Below, piece after piece: positions 46,145-55,060 of a stretch of 64,000 nt of DNA (position 1 is its first letter; each line of letters opens with the position of its first letter). Both the position numbers and the translations under genes were made by a program. The notes under the pieces are model-generated. The model saw only the letters and a program-made list of their open reading frames with translations. It ran no database searches and was not told where the DNA came from. Source of the stretch: Sphingomonas sp. Leaf67 (GTDB lineage: Bacteria; Pseudomonadota; Alphaproteobacteria; Sphingomonadales; Sphingomonadaceae); assembly GCF_001421965.1 (NCBI RefSeq), contig NZ_LMLP01000021.1, positions 300,362-364,361 of the forward strand, given 5' to 3'.

Positions 46145-47137
46145 ATGCTGACACCGACCGCCCCGACCATCCTGGGTTTTGACATGGGCAATGTCGCGAC
46201 GTTGCTGTCGGGCATCGCCGCCTTGTCGATGCTGGTCGCGATCTATGTCGCGACGTCGGTCCGCGATCCGATGGCACGCCGGGTGAAGGCGCTGAACGAC
46301 CGCCGCGAACAGCTGAAGGCGGGCATCACCGCCTCCACCAGCAAGCGCCGCGCCAAGCTGGTGCAGAAGAACGAGGCGACCGACCGCATCCGCGAGCTGC
46401 TCGGCTCGATGAAGATGTTGCAGGATTCGCAGCTGAAGGCCGCACAGCTGAAACTGATGCAGGCCGGCATCCGGTCGAAGGATCTGGCGGTCGCGGTCAT
46501 TTTCGGCCGGCTGATGCTGCCGATCCTGTTCGGTCTCCCGACGATCTATATCGTCTATGGCACTGAAAGCTTCGCCGACTGGTCGCCGTTAAAGGCCTAT
46601 GGCCTCGTCGCGGGCACGCTGATCCTCGCGTACAAAGGCCCAGACATCTATCTCAAGAACCGGATCAGCAAACGGACCGAGGCGATTCGCAAGGGGCTGC
46701 CCGATGCGCTCGACCTGCTGGTGATCTGTGCGGAGGCGGGCCTGACCGTCGATGCCGCCTTTACCCGCGTCGCGCGCGAACTGGGCCGCGCCTATCCCGA
46801 ACTGGGCGAGGAATTCTCGCTCACCGCGATCGAACTGGGCTTCCTGACCGAACGGCGGCAGGCGTTCGAAAACCTCGCGCTGCGGATCAACCTCGACGCG
46901 GTGAAGGGCGTGGTGACGACCATGATCCAGACCGAGAAATACGGCACCCCGCTCGCCAGCGCGCTGCGCGTCCTGTCGGCGGAATTCCGCAACGAACGCA
47001 TGATGCGGGCAGAGGAAAAGGCGGCACGTCTTCCCGCTATCATGACCGTGCCGCTGATCCTGTTCATCCTCCCCACCCTCTTCGTCGTCATCCTCGGTCC
47101 GGCGGCCTGCAGCATCAGCGACGCGTTCAGCAAGTAA
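46145..47137 (+). CDS. tadC: Tad pilus inner-membrane platform protein TadC
   Basis: This 330-residue second F-domain protein of the Tad platform has an N-terminal helix (VATLLSGIAALSMLVAIYVA) and a basic coiled region with KRRAKLVQKNEATDRIRELL. The core is GLPDALDLLVICAEAGLTVD with TTMIQTEKYGTPLASALRVL. A final hydrophobic ending (PAIMTVPLILFILPTLFVVI) closes it. It is the last recognisable tad gene; no pilin, tadD or tadE/F follows. Confidence 0.92.
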   Translation: MLTPTAPTILGFDMGNVATLLSGIAALSMLVAIYVATSVRDPMARRVKALNDRREQLKAGITASTSKRRAKLVQKNEATDRIRELLGSMKMLQDSQLKAAQLKLMQAGIRSKDLAVAVIFGRLMLPILFGLPTIYIVYGTESFADWSPLKAYGLVAGTLILAYKGPDIYLKNRISKRTEAIRKGLPDALDLLVICAEAGLTVDAAFTRVARELGRAYPELGEEFSLTAIELGFLTERRQAFENLALRINLDAVKGVVTTMIQTEKYGTPLASALRVLSAEFRNERMMRAEEKAARLPAIMTVPLILFILPTLFVVILGPAACSISDAFSK

Positions 47138-47209
47138 CGCGCGGCCGGGGTGCGGAACGCCGCCCCCGCCCGACCGTTGTCGCCCCGTAATCACCGAAGG
47201 GGCCCGCAC

Positions 47210-47755
47210 ATGCTGTTCCAGACGCCGACGCAATTCGCGGTTCTCGCGCTCGTTCTTCTCGCCGGCTGGTTTTTCGGCCTCGCCTCGTCGTCGGGCGGCA
47301 AGAAGTGGAAACAGCGGTTCCGCGACGAGGAAGCCGCCCACAAGGCGTATCGCACCGAAGTCGCCACCGACCTGAAGACCCGCGAAGCCCGGCTGCACGA
47401 GGTCGAGGTCGAGCGCGACCGACTGCTGAAGGAACGCCCCGCCGCTTCGACTGCCACCACCGCTGCCGCAGCGACCGCCGGTGCGGCCAGTACCGGTCAT
47501 GGTAGCGGCTTCTTCGGTTGGGGCCGCGACAATCTCTCGCGAATTCGTGGCATCGATCCCGACCTGGAGTCGGTGCTGAACGCGCGCGGCATCAAGACCT
47601 ACCGCTCGATCGAGGCGTTGAGCGAAGCGGACGAACGCGCGCTGGAAGACGACCTACGGCTGCACCCCGGCACCATCGACCACGAACGCTGGCGCGAACA
47701 GGCGGCGATGCTCCGCGAAGGCCGCGACGACGACCATGGCAGCCGCTGGGGATGA
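47210..47755 (+). CDS. Membrane-anchored helix-hairpin-helix protein
   Basis: This 181-residue protein has one N-terminal membrane segment (FAVLALVLLAGWFFGLASSS), a charged coiled region (about 30-75) and an Ala/Thr linker. A C-terminal helix-hairpin-helix-like fold carries NLSRIRGIDPDLESVLNARG and IKTYRSIEALSEADERALED. Such domains occur in many membrane proteins of unknown role and resemble DUF4332-type modules. The start at 47210 has GAAGGGG upstream. It follows tadC by 72 nt and may share its transcript, but a role in the pilus is not established. Confidence 0.65.
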   Translation: MLFQTPTQFAVLALVLLAGWFFGLASSSGGKKWKQRFRDEEAAHKAYRTEVATDLKTREARLHEVEVERDRLLKERPAASTATTAAAATAGAASTGHGSGFFGWGRDNLSRIRGIDPDLESVLNARGIKTYRSIEALSEADERALEDDLRLHPGTIDHERWREQAAMLREGRDDDHGSRWG

Positions 47756-47759
47756 TAGA

Positions 47760-48182
47760 TTAGACGGCGCCGGGTTCCCGCGCGTCGAAGGCGCGCTGGG
47801 CGGCCAGCACCGCACCGATCCGCTGTTCCGACCACATCATCAGTGTGCGTAACGCGTCGATCAGTTCGCCTCCCATCGGCGTGATCGCATAGGTCACGCC
47901 GACCGGCTTGGTCGCAACGACACTGCGTGTCACCAGCCCATCCCGTTCGAGCATCCGCAGCGTCTGGCTCAGCATCTTTTGCGACACCCCGGCGATCCGT
48001 CGCCTCAATTCGTTGAACCGGCCCGGTTGTTCGCTTAGCAGCAACAGCACTAACACACTCCATTTGTCACCGATCCGGTTGAGCAACAGCCGGGTCGGGC
48101 AATCGGCGGCGAACACGTCGCCCTTGCGCCACCCGGTTTCCGGCACGGTACCGGGTATCGAAAAAGTGCCTTCTTGCATCAT
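47760..48182 (-). CDS. HxlR-family winged-helix transcriptional regulator
   Basis: This 140-residue protein has the HxlR signature CPTRLLLNRIGDKWSVLVLL, then NELRRRIAGVSQKMLSQTLR and GLVTRSVVATKPVGVTYAIT. The conserved Cys near residue 28 (AADCPTRLL) suggests a thiol- or quinone/aldehyde-responsive repressor, as in YodB-like members. It is divergent from a NAD(P)H-binding protein gene, the common target of such regulators. Starts at 48182 or 48179 are equivalent. Confidence 0.88.
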   Translation of the reverse strand: MMQEGTFSIPGTVPETGWRKGDVFAADCPTRLLLNRIGDKWSVLVLLLLSEQPGRFNELRRRIAGVSQKMLSQTLRMLERDGLVTRSVVATKPVGVTYAITPMGGELIDALRTLMMWSEQRIGAVLAAQRAFDAREPGAV

Positions 48183-48206
48183 GGGTATCTACATAGCACG
48201 TAGTAA

Positions 48207-48223
48207 CCATTGGATACCAATGG
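48207..48223. promoter_or_regulatory. Palindromic operator between the HxlR regulator and its divergent target
   Basis: CCATTGG-ATA-CCAATGG is a perfect 17-bp dyad, only 10 bp upstream of the plus-strand ATG at 48233 and 25 bp upstream of the regulator start at 48182. Its position over both promoters fits an autoregulating HxlR operator. This is inference from the position and symmetry only. Confidence 0.6.
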
Positions 48224-48232
48224 AGAGTGAAG

Positions 48233-48841
48233 ATGGATGTTGTAGTACTGGGCGCGAGCGGTAATGCCGGTTCGGAAATTACGCGCGAACTCGCCAGCCG
48301 CGGACACCGCGTCCGCGCCATTGCGCGCAAGCCCGATGCCATCCCCGACCTTCCCGGCGTAACCCGGATCACCGGCGATGCTCATGATCCAAGCGAACTG
48401 GCCGAACGGATCGCCGGGGCCGACGCGGTCATCAGCGCGCTGCATTTCGACGTCACCGCCGATACGCTGCTGGCGGCGTTGCGTAAGGCGGGTGTCGAAC
48501 GACTGCTGGTCACCGGAGGTGCCGCCAGCCTGGAGGTCGCGCCGGGCGTGCGGCTGATCGATTCGCCCGACTTTCCGGCCGCATGGCGCGACATTGCGAT
48601 GGGCGGCATCGCCTTTCTCGACGCGCTGCGCCCGGTACAGGACGTCGACTGGACGTTCTTCTCACCCGCCGCGCTGATCGAACCGGGCGAGCGCACCGGG
48701 AGGTTCCGGCTCGGCACCGATACGCTGGTCACCGACGATGCCGGGGTCAGCCGGATCAGCTTCGCCGACTTCGCGATCGCGATGGTCGACGAGCTGGAGA
48801 CCCATCGCCACCCCCGCGCCCGCTTCACCGCCGCCTATTGA
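48233..48841 (+). CDS. NAD(P)H-binding (NmrA/SDR-like) protein
   Basis: This 202-residue atypical SDR begins MDVVVLGASGNAGSEITREL, an NAD(P)-binding Rossmann motif, followed by ITGDAHDPSELAERIAGADA and RLLVTGGAASLEVAPG. It resembles YwnB/BVR-type reductases controlled by HxlR regulators. The ATG at 48233 is favoured because GGAGAG lies 6 nt before it; a GTG 6 nt upstream is also in frame. It is probably induced under electrophile or oxidative stress, which is inference from the regulator. Confidence 0.82.
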   Translation: MDVVVLGASGNAGSEITRELASRGHRVRAIARKPDAIPDLPGVTRITGDAHDPSELAERIAGADAVISALHFDVTADTLLAALRKAGVERLLVTGGAASLEVAPGVRLIDSPDFPAAWRDIAMGGIAFLDALRPVQDVDWTFFSPAALIEPGERTGRFRLGTDTLVTDDAGVSRISFADFAIAMVDELETHRHPRARFTAAY

Positions 48842-48849
48842 GGCAGTGG

Positions 48850-48875
48850 CCCGCCCCGGTTTCGACCGGGGCGGG
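48850..48875. terminator. Hairpin between convergent genes
   Basis: CCCGCCCCGGT (48850-48860) pairs perfectly with ACCGGGGCGGG (48865-48875) around a TTCG tetraloop. It lies between the stop of the NAD(P)H-binding gene (48841) and the stop of the small membrane protein gene (48882). There is no strong T-run on either side. Confidence 0.6.
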
Positions 48876-48881
48876 GCATTA

Positions 48882-49088
48882 TCAGAACGTCACCCATTCG
48901 GGGCCGCCGGGGAACACCATGTCCTCGACCTTGTCGCCGATCTTGGTGACCGCCAGCAGGATCGCGAGCACGACGATCAGGTCGAGCACGATCACCGCGC
49001 CCCAGACGAACGCCGGGTGGAACGGGCCGATGCGATCGAACCCGTCCTTCGTCACCCGCGCCGCATCGTTCGTCCGTGCGCCGCTCAC
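48882..49088 (-). CDS. Small membrane protein downstream of ppdK
   Basis: This 68-residue protein has one strong membrane helix (FVWGAVIVLDLIVVLAILLA) between a polar N-terminus and a C-terminal amphipathic tail (VTKIGDKVEDMVFPGGPEWV). I do not recognise the family. Its ATG overlaps the ppdK stop (49088-49085), which strongly suggests that it is coupled to ppdK. Confidence 0.65.
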   Translation of the reverse strand: MSGARTNDAARVTKDGFDRIGPFHPAFVWGAVIVLDLIVVLAILLAVTKIGDKVEDMVFPGGPEWVTF

Positions 49089-51745
49089 TTCTTCAACGCC
49101 GCCTGCGCCGCCGCCAACCGGGCGATCGGCACGCGATACGGGCTGGCCGATACGTAATCGAGCCCGACCGTCTCGCAGAACGCGATCGACGCAGGATCGC
49201 CGCCATGTTCGCCACAGATGCCCAGCTTGATGTCGGGCCGGGTCTTGCGCCCGCGCTCGGCGGCCAGTTCGATCAATTCGCCGACACCCTCGACGTCGAT
49301 CGAGACGAACGGGTCGCGCGCGTAAATGCCCTTTTCGACATAGGCACCCAGGAACCGGCTGGCATCGTCGCGGCTGACCCCCAACGTCGTCTGGGTCAGA
49401 TCGTTGGTCCCGAACGAGAAGAACTCGCCCGCTTCCGCGATCTCACCGGCCTTCAGCGCGGCGCGCGGCAATTCGATCATCGTGCCGACCAGATATTCGA
49501 TCCGGCGTCCCTTGTCGGCGAACACCGCTTCCGCTGCCTTGTCGACGACGATCTTCATCAGTTCCAGCTCGCGCTTGGTGCCGACCAGTGGGATCATGAC
49601 CTCGGGAATCGGTGCCTCGCCCGACTTCTCGGCGACGATCACCGCCGCTTCGAAGATCGCCCGTGCCTGCATCTCGTAGATTTCGGGATAGGTCACGCCC
49701 AGCCGACAGCCGCGATGGCCCAGCATCGGGTTGAATTCGTGCAGCTCGGCGGCACGGCGCTTCAACTGCTCGACCTCGATCCCCGCCGCCTGCGCGACTT
49801 CGGCGAACTCGGCCTCCTCATGCGGCAGGAATTCGTGCAGCGGCGGGTCGAGCAGGCGAATCGTGCACGGCAGCCCGACCATCACCTCGAAAATCTCGAC
49901 GAAATCGCTGCGCTGTTCGGGCAGCAACCGGTCGAGCGCGGCACGACGTCCCGCTTCGTCCTCGGCAAGGATCATCTGCCGCACGGCGGTGATCCGCGAC
50001 TGTTCGAAGAACATATGCTCGGTCCGGCACAGCCCGATGCCTTCCGCGCCGAAATCGCGCGCGGTGCGGCAATCGAGCGGGGTTTCGGCGTTGGTACGAA
50101 CCTTCAGGCGGCGGACGCCATCGGCCCATTCCATCAACGTGGCGAAATCGCCGGCCAGTTCGGGCTGCACCGTCGCGACGGCACCGGCCATCACTTCGCC
50201 GGTCGCACCGTCGATGGTGACGATATCGCCCTCGCGAATCTCCCGACCGGCGACCTTCATCACCCCCGCCTTGGCATCGATCGAGATGCTGCCTGCACCC
50301 GACACGCACGGCCGTCCCATGCCGCGCGCCACGACCGCCGCGTGGCTGGTCATGCCGCCGCGCGCGGTCAGGATGCCGCGCGCGGCGTGCATCCCGTGAA
50401 TGTCTTCCGGCGAGGTTTCGGTGCGGATCAGGATCACCGCGTCGCCGGCGTTCGAGCGCCGCTCCGCCGTATCGCTGTCGAACACCGCAAAACCGCTCGC
50501 CGCACCGGGCGATGCCGGCAGCCCCTTGGTCAGCACGTCGCGTGCCGCCTTCGGATCGAGCGTCGGGTGGAGCAGCTGGTCGAGCGCCTGCGGATCGACG
50601 CGGGCGATCGCTTCCTCACGCGAAATCAGCCCTTCCTCGGCCATGTCGACCGCGATCTTCAGCGCGGCCTTGGCGGTGCGCTTGCCCGACCGGGTCTGCA
50701 ACATCCACAGCTTGCCCTGCTGCACTGTGAATTCGATGTCCTGCATGTCGCGGTAATGCCGCTCCAGCTGGTCGAATACCGCCGCCAGTTCGGCATAGGC
50801 GTCGGGCATCGCCTCTTCCATCGACAGCGGCTTGGCGTTCGCCGCCTCGCGCGCGGCCAGGGTCAGATATTGCGGCGTGCGGATGCCCGCGACCACGTCC
50901 TCACCCTGCGCATTGATCAGGAACTCGCCATAATAGGCGTTCTGTCCGGTCGACGGATCGCGGGTGAAGGCCACGCCGGTCGCCGACGTGTCACCCATAT
51001 TGCCGAACACCATCGCCTGCACGTTGACCGCCGTGCCCCAGTCGCCCGGAATGTCGTTCAACCGGCGATAGACCTTGGCCCGATCCGCCTGCCACGACCC
51101 GAACACCGCGCCGATCGCGCCCCACAACTGGTCGTGCACGTCCTGCGGGAACGGCTTGCCCCACAATTCGACGACAATGTCCTTGTACTGGGCGACCAGC
51201 GCGCGCCAGTCGTCGGCGGTCAGATCGGTGTCGAGATAATAGCCGCGATCTTCCTTCGCGATTTCCAGCGTTTCCTCGAACCGGCCATGGTCGAGTTCCA
51301 GCACGACGTCCGAATACATCTGGATGAAGCGGCGATAGCTGTCCCATGCGAAGCGCGCATCGTCCGACACGTTCGCCAGCCCCTCGACCGTCTGGTCGTT
51401 CAGGCCGAGGTTCAGGACCGTGTCCATCATGCCCGGCATCGAAATGCGCGCGCCCGACCGGACCGATACGAGCAACGGGTCGGCGGCATCGCCGAAGCGC
51501 TTGCCCGTGATCGCCTCGATATGGGCGATCCCGGTCTTCACCTCGTCCTGCACGCTTTCCGGGAACGTCTCGCCTTCTTCGTAATAGCGCGTGCACATCG
51601 TCGTCGCGATGGTGAAGCCCGGCGGCACCGGCAGGCCGATCGACGCCATTTCGGCAAGGTTCGCACCCTTGCCGCCCAGCAATACCTTGTCGCCCGATCC
51701 CCCGTCCGAAACCCCGCCGCCGAAGCGATAGACATAGTGCGTCAT
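49085..51745 (-). CDS. ppdK: Pyruvate, phosphate dikinase
   Basis: This 886-residue enzyme interconverts pyruvate, ATP and phosphate with phosphoenolpyruvate, AMP and pyrophosphate. The N-terminal ATP-binding domain has LLGGKGANLAEMASIGLPVP. The phosphohistidine lies in RGGMTSHAAVVARGMG, and the C-terminal PEP/pyruvate barrel has SFGTNDLTQTTLGVSRDDAS. The catalytic Cys lies in LGICGEHGGDPASIAF. All parts are present at full length. It probably supplies PEP for gluconeogenesis or balances glycolysis. Confidence 0.97.
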   Translation of the reverse strand: MTHYVYRFGGGVSDGGSGDKVLLGGKGANLAEMASIGLPVPPGFTIATTMCTRYYEEGETFPESVQDEVKTGIAHIEAITGKRFGDAADPLLVSVRSGARISMPGMMDTVLNLGLNDQTVEGLANVSDDARFAWDSYRRFIQMYSDVVLELDHGRFEETLEIAKEDRGYYLDTDLTADDWRALVAQYKDIVVELWGKPFPQDVHDQLWGAIGAVFGSWQADRAKVYRRLNDIPGDWGTAVNVQAMVFGNMGDTSATGVAFTRDPSTGQNAYYGEFLINAQGEDVVAGIRTPQYLTLAAREAANAKPLSMEEAMPDAYAELAAVFDQLERHYRDMQDIEFTVQQGKLWMLQTRSGKRTAKAALKIAVDMAEEGLISREEAIARVDPQALDQLLHPTLDPKAARDVLTKGLPASPGAASGFAVFDSDTAERRSNAGDAVILIRTETSPEDIHGMHAARGILTARGGMTSHAAVVARGMGRPCVSGAGSISIDAKAGVMKVAGREIREGDIVTIDGATGEVMAGAVATVQPELAGDFATLMEWADGVRRLKVRTNAETPLDCRTARDFGAEGIGLCRTEHMFFEQSRITAVRQMILAEDEAGRRAALDRLLPEQRSDFVEIFEVMVGLPCTIRLLDPPLHEFLPHEEAEFAEVAQAAGIEVEQLKRRAAELHEFNPMLGHRGCRLGVTYPEIYEMQARAIFEAAVIVAEKSGEAPIPEVMIPLVGTKRELELMKIVVDKAAEAVFADKGRRIEYLVGTMIELPRAALKAGEIAEAGEFFSFGTNDLTQTTLGVSRDDASRFLGAYVEKGIYARDPFVSIDVEGVGELIELAAERGRKTRPDIKLGICGEHGGDPASIAFCETVGLDYVSASPYRVPIARLAAAQAALKK

Positions 51746-51846
51746 TGCTCGTTCCCCATGCTCTCCGCGCGGGTGGTCCCGCGGCGGGGTATCTGATTCG
51801 ATCGGGCCTGGCCCTTACGTCCCGTTAAACGGGTTAAACCGGCAGG

Positions 51847-54072
51847 TCAGCCCTCAATTTTAGAGAAATCGGCAACCCGGTGTACCGCATCGCGCACCCG
51901 TGCCAGCAACGACAGGCGCGCGGTGCGCTTGTGCGGGTCGGCATCGTTGACCGTCACGTCGGTAAAGAACGCATCGATCGGCGCACGCAGCGACGCCAGC
52001 GCCGACATCGCACCAGCGAAATCCTCGGCCTCGATCGCGGCCGCGGCGCGTGGCTCGGCCGCATCGAGCGCCGCGATCAGTGCGGCTTCAGCCGGCGCGC
52101 GGTCATAGTCGCGCTTCTCGCGCTCGGTCCGGGCATATTCGGCGACGACGGCCACGAAATCCGGGTCCTCGACCATCGCCAGCGGGTCTTCCTCACCCGT
52201 TTCCGGGATAGACTTGCTGGTCCCCGGCGCTTCCTTCTTCAGGATATTCGCCGCACGCTTGTACCCGGCGAGCAGGTTCGTCCCGTCCTCGGTGGTGACG
52301 AACGACTGGAGCGCATGAACGCGGGCGAGCAGGCGGACGAGGTCATCCTCGCCGCCGAGCGCGAAGACGGCGTCGATCAGGTCGTGGCGGACGCCGGCTT
52401 CGCGTTGCTGCACTTTGAGGCGGTCGGCGAAGAAGTCGAGGACATCTTCGTGTGCGCTCGCACCTGCCGCCGCAGTCGCTTTCGACAACGATACCCGGAC
52501 GCCATTGTCGAGCAGCAGCGCCAACACGCCCAAAGCCGACCGGCGCAACGCGAACGGATCCTTCGATCCGCTCGGCTTCAACCCGACGGCAAAGAACTGA
52601 ACGATGCTGTCCAGCTTGTCCGCCAGCGCCACCGCGACCGTCACCGGCGCGGTCGGGACGTCATCCCCCTGCCCGACCGGCTTGTAATGATCGCGCACCG
52701 CCTCGGCGACTTGCGCCGGTTCGCCCTGCGCGGCGGCGTAATAGCCGCCCATCAGCCCCTGCAATTCGGGGAACTCGCCAACCATGCCGGTGACCAGATC
52801 GGCCTTGGCGAGCCTTGCGGCGCGCTCGGCCATGTCGGCCATCTTCTCCCTCTCCCCTTCAGGGGAGAGGGTCGGGGAGAGGGGACTGGCCGCAAGCGAA
52901 GCGGCTTCTGAAAGCCCCTCTCCCAACCCTCCCCCCCGAGGGGGAGAGAGCTTTACGACACCACTCTCGACCAGCCAGCGCGCGAGTTTCGCCACCCGCT
53001 CGACCTTGTCGGCAACCGTGCCCAGCTTCTCGTGAAACACGATCTTGTCGAGCTTCGGCAACTGGTCCTCCAGCCGCGTCTTCAGATCGGTCTCGTAAAA
53101 GAACTTCGCATCCGACAGCCGCGCCGCCAGCACCTTGGCATTGCCCGCGACGATTCGCTCGCCGCCCTCCGCCGCATCGATATTGGCGGTACAGACGAAC
53201 GCGTTGGCCAGCTTGCCCTCCGCATCGCGGCATACGAAATATTTCTGGTTCACCCGCGCGGTCAGCTGGATCACCTCCGGCGGCACGGCGAGGAACGCTT
53301 CGTCGAAACGCCCGATCAACGGCACCGGCCATTCGGTGAGGCCGGCATTCTCCGCCAGCAGTCCCTCATCCTCGACAAGGCGGAGGCCGGCACCCTGCGC
53401 CGCCATCTTGGCCCCGACCGCGATGATCGCGGCGCGCTCGTCCTGATCGACGATCACGTGGCACGCGCGCAGCTTCTCGACATAGTCCGCCGCCGACCCG
53501 ATCGTGATCGCAGCCGGATGGTGAAAACGATGCCCCAGCGTCACCGCACCGCTGGTCACGCCAGCAACCTCGCACGGCACCACATCGCTGCCGAACAGCG
53601 CGACGATGCCCTGCAACGGCCGCACCCAGCGCGGGCTTTCCGGGCTGAGCGACACCGCCCCCCAGCGCATCGACTTGGGCCATGGGAACGCGCGCACGAT
53701 CGCCGGAATCGCGAGGCTAAGCACCTGCGCCGTCTCGCGCCCCGGTACTTCGGTCACCGCGAACAACACGCCGTCGCGCTCGGTCAGCGCTTCGCGCGTC
53801 AGCCCGGTCTTGCGCAGAAATCCTTCCAGCGCCTGTGGCGGGGCGGAGGCACGCGGCCCCTTCACCTCTTCGCGCACCGGCTCGGTCCGCTCGGGCAGGT
53901 CGTGCGCGATCAGCACCAGCCGCCGCGGCGTCGCATAGGTCGTGATCCGCGCCGCCGCGATGCCAGCCTTCGCCAGTTCACCGACGAACAGCTTGGACAA
54001 ATCCTCGCGAGCCTTTGCCTGCATCCGTGCCGGGATCTCTTCCGACCGCAGTTCGAGCAGGAAATCGGTCAT
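51847..54072 (-). CDS. glyS: Glycine--tRNA ligase beta subunit
   Basis: This 741-residue large subunit of the tetrameric bacterial GlyRS begins [20 protein letters not shown]. It has typical blocks [55 protein letters not shown] and a C-terminal anticodon-binding region. An unusual in-frame insert (about residues 374-408) reads as a palindromic repeat and lies just before the conserved [16 protein letters not shown]. The start at 54072 overlaps the glyQ stop (54072-54069). Together with GlyQ it charges tRNA-Gly. Confidence 0.95.
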   Translation of the reverse strand: MTDFLLELRSEEIPARMQAKAREDLSKLFVGELAKAGIAAARITTYATPRRLVLIAHDLPERTEPVREEVKGPRASAPPQALEGFLRKTGLTREALTERDGVLFAVTEVPGRETAQVLSLAIPAIVRAFPWPKSMRWGAVSLSPESPRWVRPLQGIVALFGSDVVPCEVAGVTSGAVTLGHRFHHPAAITIGSAADYVEKLRACHVIVDQDERAAIIAVGAKMAAQGAGLRLVEDEGLLAENAGLTEWPVPLIGRFDEAFLAVPPEVIQLTARVNQKYFVCRDAEGKLANAFVCTANIDAAEGGERIVAGNAKVLAARLSDAKFFYETDLKTRLEDQLPKLDKIVFHEKLGTVADKVERVAKLARWLVESGVVKLSPPRGGGLGEGLSEAASLAASPLSPTLSPEGEREKMADMAERAARLAKADLVTGMVGEFPELQGLMGGYYAAAQGEPAQVAEAVRDHYKPVGQGDDVPTAPVTVAVALADKLDSIVQFFAVGLKPSGSKDPFALRRSALGVLALLLDNGVRVSLSKATAAAGASAHEDVLDFFADRLKVQQREAGVRHDLIDAVFALGGEDDLVRLLARVHALQSFVTTEDGTNLLAGYKRAANILKKEAPGTSKSIPETGEEDPLAMVEDPDFVAVVAEYARTEREKRDYDRAPAEAALIAALDAAEPRAAAAIEAEDFAGAMSALASLRAPIDAFFTDVTVNDADPHKRTARLSLLARVRDAVHRVADFSKIEG
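52849..52951. repeat. Palindromic repeat inserted in frame within glyS
   Basis: CCTCTCCCCTTCAGGGGAGA, then GGGTCGGGGAGAGGGG, a middle with GCAAGCGAAGCGGC, CCCCTCTCCCAACCCTCCCC and CCCGAGGGGGAGAGA form a unit of the same make as those at 21995-22195. It is read on the minus strand as [20 protein letters not shown] then [16 protein letters not shown], without stop or frame change. Confidence 0.88.
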
Positions 54073-54962
54073 GCCACCCACCCCGGAAACTTCGCCTGCC
54101 ATTTGGGCGTCTGCGTCTCGATGAACTTCGCGCAGCTGGCCTTCGCCAGATCGCGCACCCGCCCGATATAGGCCTGCCGCTCCGCGACCGAGATCACGCC
54201 GCGCGCATTCAGCAGGTTGAACACATGGCTCGCCTCGATCGCCTGTTCATAGGCCGCGATCGGTACGTCGTTGGCCAGCGCATTCTCGCACTCCGCCGCA
54301 GCCTTTTTGAACAGGTCGAACAGCCCGTCGGTATCGGCGACCTCGAAATTCCATTTCGACATCTGCTTCTCGTTTTCGAGAAACACGTCGCCATAAGTGA
54401 CGCCAGCGTCGTTGAACGCGAGGTCGTACACGCTGTCCTTGTCCTGGATATACATGGCCAGCCGCTCCAGCCCATAGGTCAACTCACCCGCGACCGGCTT
54501 GCAATCGAACCCGCCCATCTGCTGGAAATAGGTGAACTGGGTGACTTCCATCCCGTCGCACCACACTTCCCAGCCCAGACCCCACGCGCCCAGCGTCGGC
54601 GATTCCCAGTCGTCCTCGACGAAGCGGATGTCGTGCTGCGTGAAGTCGATCCCGATCGCCGCCAGCGACCCCAGATACAGCTCCTGCAGATCGGGCGGCG
54701 AGGGCTTCAGGATCACCTGATACTGATAATAATGCTGCAACCGGTTCGGGTTCTCGCCATAGCGCCCGTCGGTCGGCCGCCGCGAGGGCTGGACGAACGC
54801 CGCATTCCACGGCTCCGGCCCCAGCGCGCGGAGCGTGGTCGCGGGGTGGAACGTGCCCGCGCCCATCCGCATGTCATAGGGTTGCAGGATGACGCAGCCC
54901 CGATCGCTCCAATAGTCATGGAGCGTCAGGATCATTTTCTGGAAGCTGAGCGGGGCGGACAT
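54069..54962 (-). CDS. glyQ: Glycine--tRNA ligase alpha subunit
   Basis: This 297-residue catalytic subunit of GlyRS begins [20 protein letters not shown]. It has [59 protein letters not shown] and [20 protein letters not shown], all conserved blocks of class II GlyQ. It is the first gene of glyQ-glyS and is divergent from the TraB-like gene. Confidence 0.97.
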   Translation of the reverse strand: MSAPLSFQKMILTLHDYWSDRGCVILQPYDMRMGAGTFHPATTLRALGPEPWNAAFVQPSRRPTDGRYGENPNRLQHYYQYQVILKPSPPDLQELYLGSLAAIGIDFTQHDIRFVEDDWESPTLGAWGLGWEVWCDGMEVTQFTYFQQMGGFDCKPVAGELTYGLERLAMYIQDKDSVYDLAFNDAGVTYGDVFLENEKQMSKWNFEVADTDGLFDLFKKAAAECENALANDVPIAAYEQAIEASHVFNLLNARGVISVAERQAYIGRVRDLAKASCAKFIETQTPKWQAKFPGWVA

Positions 54963-55060
54963 GGTTTCGCCTATTGATGCAAGAGCCTTCGCGCCTAGCC
55001 CTTGGGGCGAATGCGGGTCAAGGTTGCGGCCGGGGCACCGGCCCCGCTAAGCCGACGCGC

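Noticed and set aside
49076..51796. About 900-codon plus-strand open frame antisense to ppdK
   Set aside because: Full-length PPDK motifs lie on the minus strand; the opposite frame shows only codon-bias shadow.
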